Shown one piece after another: positions 59,960 through 64,000 of a stretch of 64,000 nt of DNA. The stretch is from Gemmatimonadota bacterium (GTDB lineage Bacteria; Gemmatimonadota; Gemmatimonadetes; Gemmatimonadales; GWC2-71-9): assembly GCA_040388535.1 (NCBI GenBank), contig JAZKBR010000007.1:192862-256861 (forward strand). The letters are read 5' to 3'. Made by a program: the position numbers and the translations under genes. The notes beneath the pieces were generated by a model that searched no databases, was not told where the DNA came from, and saw only the letters and a list, made by a program, of their open reading frames with translations. The number at the start of each line of letters is the position of its first letter. The stretch's first letter is position 1.

Positions 59960-61281
59960 CGCGCACCTGGGCCGATCGGGTTGCGGCCCTGGGTCTGCAG
60001 GGTCGCAGCGCGCTCCTTGCCACGGAGCGCTTTGCGGAGGTCGAGCGCCGCTTCGCCGAGCGCTTCGGGAATACTGCCACGGCGCGCGCGTGGTGGGTGC
60101 CGGGTCGCATCGAGGTCCTCGGCAAGCACACCGATTACGGCGGAGGTCGCTCGCTGCTGGCGGCGGTCGAGCGCGGCTTCCATGTCGTCGCACGACCGCG
60201 GACCGATGGCCTGATTCGCCTGCTCGACGCTTCCTCCAACGCGATGCTGTCGGTGCCGCTCGCTGCCGAGGTCGAGCCGCGCCCAGGACACTGGACCGAC
60301 TATCCGATTTCCGTGATCCGACGCGTCGCGCGCGACTTCCCCCGTGCCACGACCGGTCTCGACATGGTGATTCGTTCGTCGTTGCCGGCCGCGTCCGGAT
60401 TGTCGTCCTCGAGCGCCCTCGTGATCGCCACCTTCCTGCCGCTCGCGAGCGTCAACAACCTGCGACAGACGGCCGAGTGGCAAGCAGCATTTGCCAATGA
60501 CGATGCCCTCGCGGGCTATCTCGGGGCCGTCGAGAACGGTCGCGTCTTCGGCAGCTTCCCCGCTGATCGCGGCGTCGGCACGCACGGCGGCAGTGAAGAC
60601 CACACCGCGATCCTCCGCTGCCGCGCGGGAAGGCTGTCGCAATACCATTTCCTGCCGGTGACCCCCGAGGCCGACTTCGCGCTCCCCACAGGCTGGACCT
60701 TCGTTGTGGGAGTCTCAGGCGTCCACGCGGCGAAGGCGGGACGGGTTCAGGCACACTACAACGCGCTCTCGGGGGAACTCTCGACGCTCCTCGCACGCTG
60801 GTGCGAGGCGACCGGTCGCAGCGATCCCTCGCTCTTCGCCGCCCTGCGCAGTGCGCCGGACGCCCCGCCACGGCTCGCTGCGATCGCAGAAGCAACATCG
60901 GCCGCACTCGCCGCCCGGCTGGCGCAGTTCCGCGATGAAGTCGAGGTGATCATTCCGGGCGTGGTGGCAGCATTGGCGAATGGTGATCTCGGACGCGCCG
61001 GAGAACTCGTGGCGCGATCGCAGTCCCACGCCGAGCGGACCCTTGCGAATCAGGTGCCCGAAACTGTTTACCTCGTCCACAGCGCCCTCGCGCACGGAGC
61101 CGCAGCCGCGTCAGCGTTCGGAGCGGGATTTGGGGGGAGCGTCTGGGCACTGGTGCCCGAAGCATCGGCGGCGCAGTTCCGCGCCGCCTGGCTCGAAGAC
61201 TATATCGAGCATTTTCCGGAGCATCGGCAGCGCGCCGACGCCTTCCTCTCGGCGGCTGGCCCCGCCGCGACCGAGATCTGA
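59956..61281 (+). CDS. GHMP sugar kinase related to galactokinase
   Basis: 441 residues, GTG start in a GTGA overlap. Motif 1 is VPGRIEVLGKHTDYGGG (48-64), motif 2 LPAASGLSSSSAL (143-155), the catalytic segment GTHGGSEDHTAIL keeps Asp215, and motif 3 is GAGFGGSVWAL. In galactokinases motif 1 is GRxNxIGEHTDY; here Asn and Glu are Glu and Lys (K57), near the sugar hydroxyls, so the substrate is probably not plain galactose. Anomeric (C-1) phosphorylation is expected. Together with the nucleotidyltransferase it would give an NDP-sugar. Confidence 0.85.
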   Translation: MTRTWADRVAALGLQGRSALLATERFAEVERRFAERFGNTATARAWWVPGRIEVLGKHTDYGGGRSLLAAVERGFHVVARPRTDGLIRLLDASSNAMLSVPLAAEVEPRPGHWTDYPISVIRRVARDFPRATTGLDMVIRSSLPAASGLSSSSALVIATFLPLASVNNLRQTAEWQAAFANDDALAGYLGAVENGRVFGSFPADRGVGTHGGSEDHTAILRCRAGRLSQYHFLPVTPEADFALPTGWTFVVGVSGVHAAKAGRVQAHYNALSGELSTLLARWCEATGRSDPSLFAALRSAPDAPPRLAAIAEATSAALAARLAQFRDEVEVIIPGVVAALANGDLGRAGELVARSQSHAERTLANQVPETVYLVHSALAHGAAAASAFGAGFGGSVWALVPEASAAQFRAAWLEDYIEHFPEHRQRADAFLSAAGPAATEI

Positions 61282-62934
61282 TCAGGGCGCCGTCGCGCTC
61301 ACATCCTTGGTCTTGACGTAGAAGTTGCGGTCGACCGCGAACGCCGCTGGTGCCGACAGCTTCACCGGGATCGTCTGCCACTCTGCCGTCGGGTGGACCA
61401 CCACATAACTCGAATCCGCGGTCGTGACCGGCAGCGGCATATCGAAGCCGTTGACCACGTTGGTCCAGCGATACGAGAGCGTGGTACCGGCGATGCGGTA
61501 CTCGAGCACCGGGATCTTGATCGTGGTGAGATACTGTTCGAAGACCTTGCTCAGGTTGATGCCGGATTGGGCACTGATGTAATCCTCGATCTGCGCGCCA
61601 CTCACCGTCTGGTGCCAGAACGTGCGATTGAGCCCGCGCAGGATCGCGAGCCACTTGTCATCGTTGTTGATGATGTGACGGATCGTGTGCAGCATGTTGC
61701 CGCCCTTCGGGTACATGTCACCCGAACCCTGATTCTGGACCCCGAAGGTCCCCTGGATCGGCGAGTCGTTCCGGATGCCGCGCCGATTGCCGATGTTGTA
61801 GTCCTCGCCCGCCTTCTTGCCGAACTTGCACTCGGTGAAGAGCCCCTCGGCATAGTTCGCAAAGCTTTCGTGCACCCACATGTCGGCCACGTCCCTGGAC
61901 GTGATGTTGTTGCCGAACCATTCGTGGGCGCTCTCGTGCACGATGATGAAGTCCCATTTCATCCCGTACCCGGTGCCGGAGGCGTCGCGCCCCTTGTAGC
62001 CATTGGCGTAGTCGTTGCCGTACGCGACTGCACTCTGATGTTCCATCCCGTTGTGCGGTGATTCGATCAGCTTGTAGCCGTCCTCATACCACGGATACGG
62101 GCCGAACCAGTGTTCGAAGCACTGCAGCATCTCCCTGGCCTGCGGAAAGGTCCGCTGTGCCGCGGCGAGGTGATAATCGAGCGGATAGAAGTCCATCGTG
62201 AGCGGACCATTCTCGCCCTGATACTGATCGCTGTAGTGGGCGTAGTTGCCCGCGGACACGGCGATGTCGTAGTTGTTGATCGGGTTGCGGACGAACCATT
62301 CCCACGTGCTGGTGCCGTTGGCGTGATGGGTCACCCGACGCAGCCGGCCGTTCGAGACATTCATCAGCGGATCGGGCACCGTGATCGCTACCCGCTGGCT
62401 GTCAGGTTCGTCCGTCTGCGAGTCCTTGTTCGGCCACCAGACCGACGCGCCGAGCCCCTGGTTCGAGGTCACGATCCAGGGCCGCGAGAGCGAATCCTTG
62501 ACCCAGGTGAAGCCGCCATCCCAGGGCGGGCGCTTGGCGGGTCGAGGCTTGCCGTGGTAGTACACGGTGATCGCCTTCTCACTGCCGACCCGCTGAGGCG
62601 ACACCAGCATCGCGAAGAAGGCATTGCCGTCGCGACGGAACCGGACGCGGCGACCTTCCTGCACCATGCTGTCGACTTCGAGCGGCGTCTGGAGATCGAG
62701 CTGCATTTCCTTCGCCGCGCTCCTGACGCGATAGCGAATGATGTTCACACCGGTGATGCTGCTGTCGGCTGGACGAATGGTGACGTCGAGGTCGTAGAAG
62801 GCCACATCCCACCAGGCTCGCTGGGGGGTCACGGTCCCCCGGAGCGTATCGGCGTGGGTGAACACCTTTGGCTGCTGGGCGGCGAGCGAGCCGGCCAGCA
62901 CGGGAACCAGGGCAACGAGACACCAGCGACGCAT
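61282..62934 (-). CDS. Secreted M1-family zinc aminopeptidase
   Basis: 550 residues. Signal peptide 1-19 (GSLAAQ). An N-terminal beta domain (about 30-210) is followed by the thermolysin-like domain: substrate motif GMEHQSAVAYGN (the GxMEN equivalent), zinc motif VHESAHEWFGN with the third ligand Glu 18 residues later (WVHESFANYAE). It resembles the M1 family without the long C-terminal helical domain of classical PepN, as in other short secreted forms. It removes N-terminal residues from peptides outside the cell. Its stop abuts the kinase gene's stop with no gap. Confidence 0.92.
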   Translation of the reverse strand: MRRWCLVALVPVLAGSLAAQQPKVFTHADTLRGTVTPQRAWWDVAFYDLDVTIRPADSSITGVNIIRYRVRSAAKEMQLDLQTPLEVDSMVQEGRRVRFRRDGNAFFAMLVSPQRVGSEKAITVYYHGKPRPAKRPPWDGGFTWVKDSLSRPWIVTSNQGLGASVWWPNKDSQTDEPDSQRVAITVPDPLMNVSNGRLRRVTHHANGTSTWEWFVRNPINNYDIAVSAGNYAHYSDQYQGENGPLTMDFYPLDYHLAAAQRTFPQAREMLQCFEHWFGPYPWYEDGYKLIESPHNGMEHQSAVAYGNDYANGYKGRDASGTGYGMKWDFIIVHESAHEWFGNNITSRDVADMWVHESFANYAEGLFTECKFGKKAGEDYNIGNRRGIRNDSPIQGTFGVQNQGSGDMYPKGGNMLHTIRHIINNDDKWLAILRGLNRTFWHQTVSGAQIEDYISAQSGINLSKVFEQYLTTIKIPVLEYRIAGTTLSYRWTNVVNGFDMPLPVTTADSSYVVVHPTAEWQTIPVKLSAPAAFAVDRNFYVKTKDVSATAP

Positions 62935-63089
62935 CTGGGCCAGTCCGGGATTGGAAGGAGAAGCGTCAAGTATGGCACCTCCGGGGTAACGGGTCCATTC
63001 CCGGGTGGGGGCAGCCTACAAAACCGCTCCCCTGCGGTCGATACGATGGGATTGTCCACGCTCAATCGACCCCCCGAAAGGAGCCCACG
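62935..63089. other. Divergent intergenic region before the M1 and lipoprotein genes
   Basis: 155 bases. It includes AAAGGAG (63077-63083) before the lipoprotein ATG. Weak -10-like words (ATACTT on the minus strand near 62967-62972, TACGAT on the plus strand near 63042) have no good -35 partners. No repeat or RNA seen. Confidence 0.35.
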
Positions 63090-64000
63090 ATGCGCCCCCG
63101 TTCTCTCTTCCTCAGCCTGACACTGACACTGGCCGCCATCGCCGGCTGCAGCAGCGACAATGGCACCGGCGACCCCACGTGCAGCATCAGTGCCGTCGCG
63201 ATCACCGGCGCCCCGGCGACCATGCTTGTTGGCGGCTCGACGACACTCGGCGCCAACGTCACCCAGACCAATTGCACCGCGACCACGGTCGCCTGGACGA
63301 CCGACAATGCCTCGGTCGCCACGGTGTCCGGAGCAGGTGTGGTCACCGCTGTCGGAGCCGGCACGGTAACGATCACCGCCACCAGCGGCGGCAAGAGTGG
63401 CACCGCAACAATCACCGTCTCCATCCCCCCGGTCGCAAGCGTACTGATGGTGCCCGACTCGGTCGTGGTGGCCCCGGGCGGAGCATTTCTCTTCGCCGCC
63501 ACTCCGAGAGACGCCGGCGGCATCGCGCTGACCGGTCGGACCATCGCGTGGAGTTCGACCAATGTGGCCTCAGCCACCGTCTCGGGGAGCGGCCTCCTTG
63601 CGGCCCTCGCACCGAGCACCACGACGACCGTGACCGCGACGAGCGAGGGTCAGGTCGGATCGGCAAAGGTCTGGGTGGTCCGCCCGCGCCTCGCCTATTT
63701 CTGGAACAATGACCAGAACCCCGCCGCCGTCTACGAGCCGACGACGGGCTACTCCTTTGCGTCATTCGCCGGCGCCTTCAGCGTCAACAAGGCGGGCACC
63801 GGGAACTACACCGTCGGCTATCCGCAGATTGGCCGCGCCACGCGGGAGACCGAGGCGCTCTTCGTGACGGCCTACGGCACACCCGATGGCTACTTCTGCC
63901 GCGTCGGCGGATGGAATGATGTCGCGGCGAACCTGAGCTGCTTCGATGCGGCCGGCACGCCTGCCGATGCGCGCTTCGATTTCACGGTACTCGGTTCGGC
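63090..64000 (+). CDS. Lipoprotein with two Ig-like (Big_2) domains (3' end beyond window)
   Basis: ATG at 63090 with AAAGGAG six bases upstream; the frame runs open to the window end (at least 303 residues). Lipobox AIAGC with Cys20 and a Ser/Asp-rich tether. Two Big_2-type Ig domains at about 34-112 and 114-200 (VGGSTTLGANVTQTNCTATTVAWTT, ATVSGAGVVTAVGAGTVTITATS; second ATVSGSGLLAALAPSTTTTVTATS). A different region follows (from about 205, LAYFWNNDQNPAAVYEP), with SFNVNKAGTGNYTV-like repeats possible. Likely a surface-exposed protein; function unknown. Confidence 0.85.
   Translation, partial: MRPRSLFLSLTLTLAAIAGCSSDNGTGDPTCSISAVAITGAPATMLVGGSTTLGANVTQTNCTATTVAWTTDNASVATVSGAGVVTAVGAGTVTITATSGGKSGTATITVSIPPVASVLMVPDSVVVAPGGAFLFAATPRDAGGIALTGRTIAWSSTNVASATVSGSGLLAALAPSTTTTVTATSEGQVGSAKVWVVRPRLAYFWNNDQNPAAVYEPTTGYSFASFAGAFSVNKAGTGNYTVGYPQIGRATRETEALFVTAYGTPDGYFCRVGGWNDVAANLSCFDAAGTPADARFDFTVLGS

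Noticed and set aside
59956-61281. Simple galactokinase (galK) of the Leloir pathway
   Set aside because: Two signature positions differ and no galT or galE is nearby; kept as a GHMP kinase of unknown substrate.

Overview
The window is about 64 kb of GC-rich, densely coded bacterial chromosome. It has no rRNA, tRNA, CRISPR array, phage or transposase gene that I can see, and no gene-free stretch longer than about 200 bases. The gene mix points to a Gram-negative heterotroph, most likely Gemmatimonadota or a close relative (inference, not a database result). Pointers are many secreted beta-propeller proteins, DUF4097 proteins, secreted S9/M14/M1 peptidases, Ig-like lipoproteins, an RND efflux tripartite pump, and frequent GTG/TTG starts with 4-base stop/start overlaps.

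Layout. 1-3610 (minus): three tandem paralogues of a secreted sorbosone-dehydrogenase-like propeller, the last cut by the window edge. 3640-5316: EttA. 5457-14296: a two-component system, then an efflux operon (TolC-like, adaptor, RND pump) with a PepSY protein and a YncE-like propeller coupled to it; a PhoB-like 11-bp direct repeat lies just before the pump genes. 14413-23653: a glycogen operon (phosphorylase, GT5 synthase, and three different GH57 enzymes). 23613-26711 (minus): an LVIVD/Ig surface protein and an outer-membrane barrel candidate. 26727-28698: agmatine to putrescine (AguB, AguA). 28818-34221: ECF sigma factor, candidate anti-sigma factor and three DUF4097 proteins, interrupted by a minus-strand secreted amidase. 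34399-41258: an SCP2-like protein, then a minus-strand operon with a GH18-deacetylase-GT2 triple fusion, an acyl-CoA oxidase-like flavoprotein and a propeller. 41400-51259: flavoprotein, M14 and S9 peptidases around a cluster of cupredoxins, a YceI protein and an Ig/cupredoxin lipoprotein. 51345-54461: UPF0173 hydrolase, arginase, SIMPL protein, NlpC/P60 protein. 54536-61281: an amino-acid permease, and a four-gene coupled operon (GH109-like oxidoreductase, sodium:solute symporter, nucleotidyltransferase, GHMP kinase) that looks like a sugar-salvage route. 61282-64000: an M1 peptidase and a truncated Ig-like lipoprotein.

The most unusual non-coding structure is a family of elements made of 7-bp tandem repeats in inverted orientation, with or without a REP-like core. 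They sit at five boundaries between co-directional transcription units (about 5321, 14295, 28650, 34225, 45357). One of them encodes the C-terminal tail of agmatine deiminase, and one pair brackets a whole cupredoxin gene. The most interesting protein system is the GH109-like/SSS/nucleotidyltransferase/GHMP-kinase operon, whose kinase departs from the galactokinase signature at two positions.
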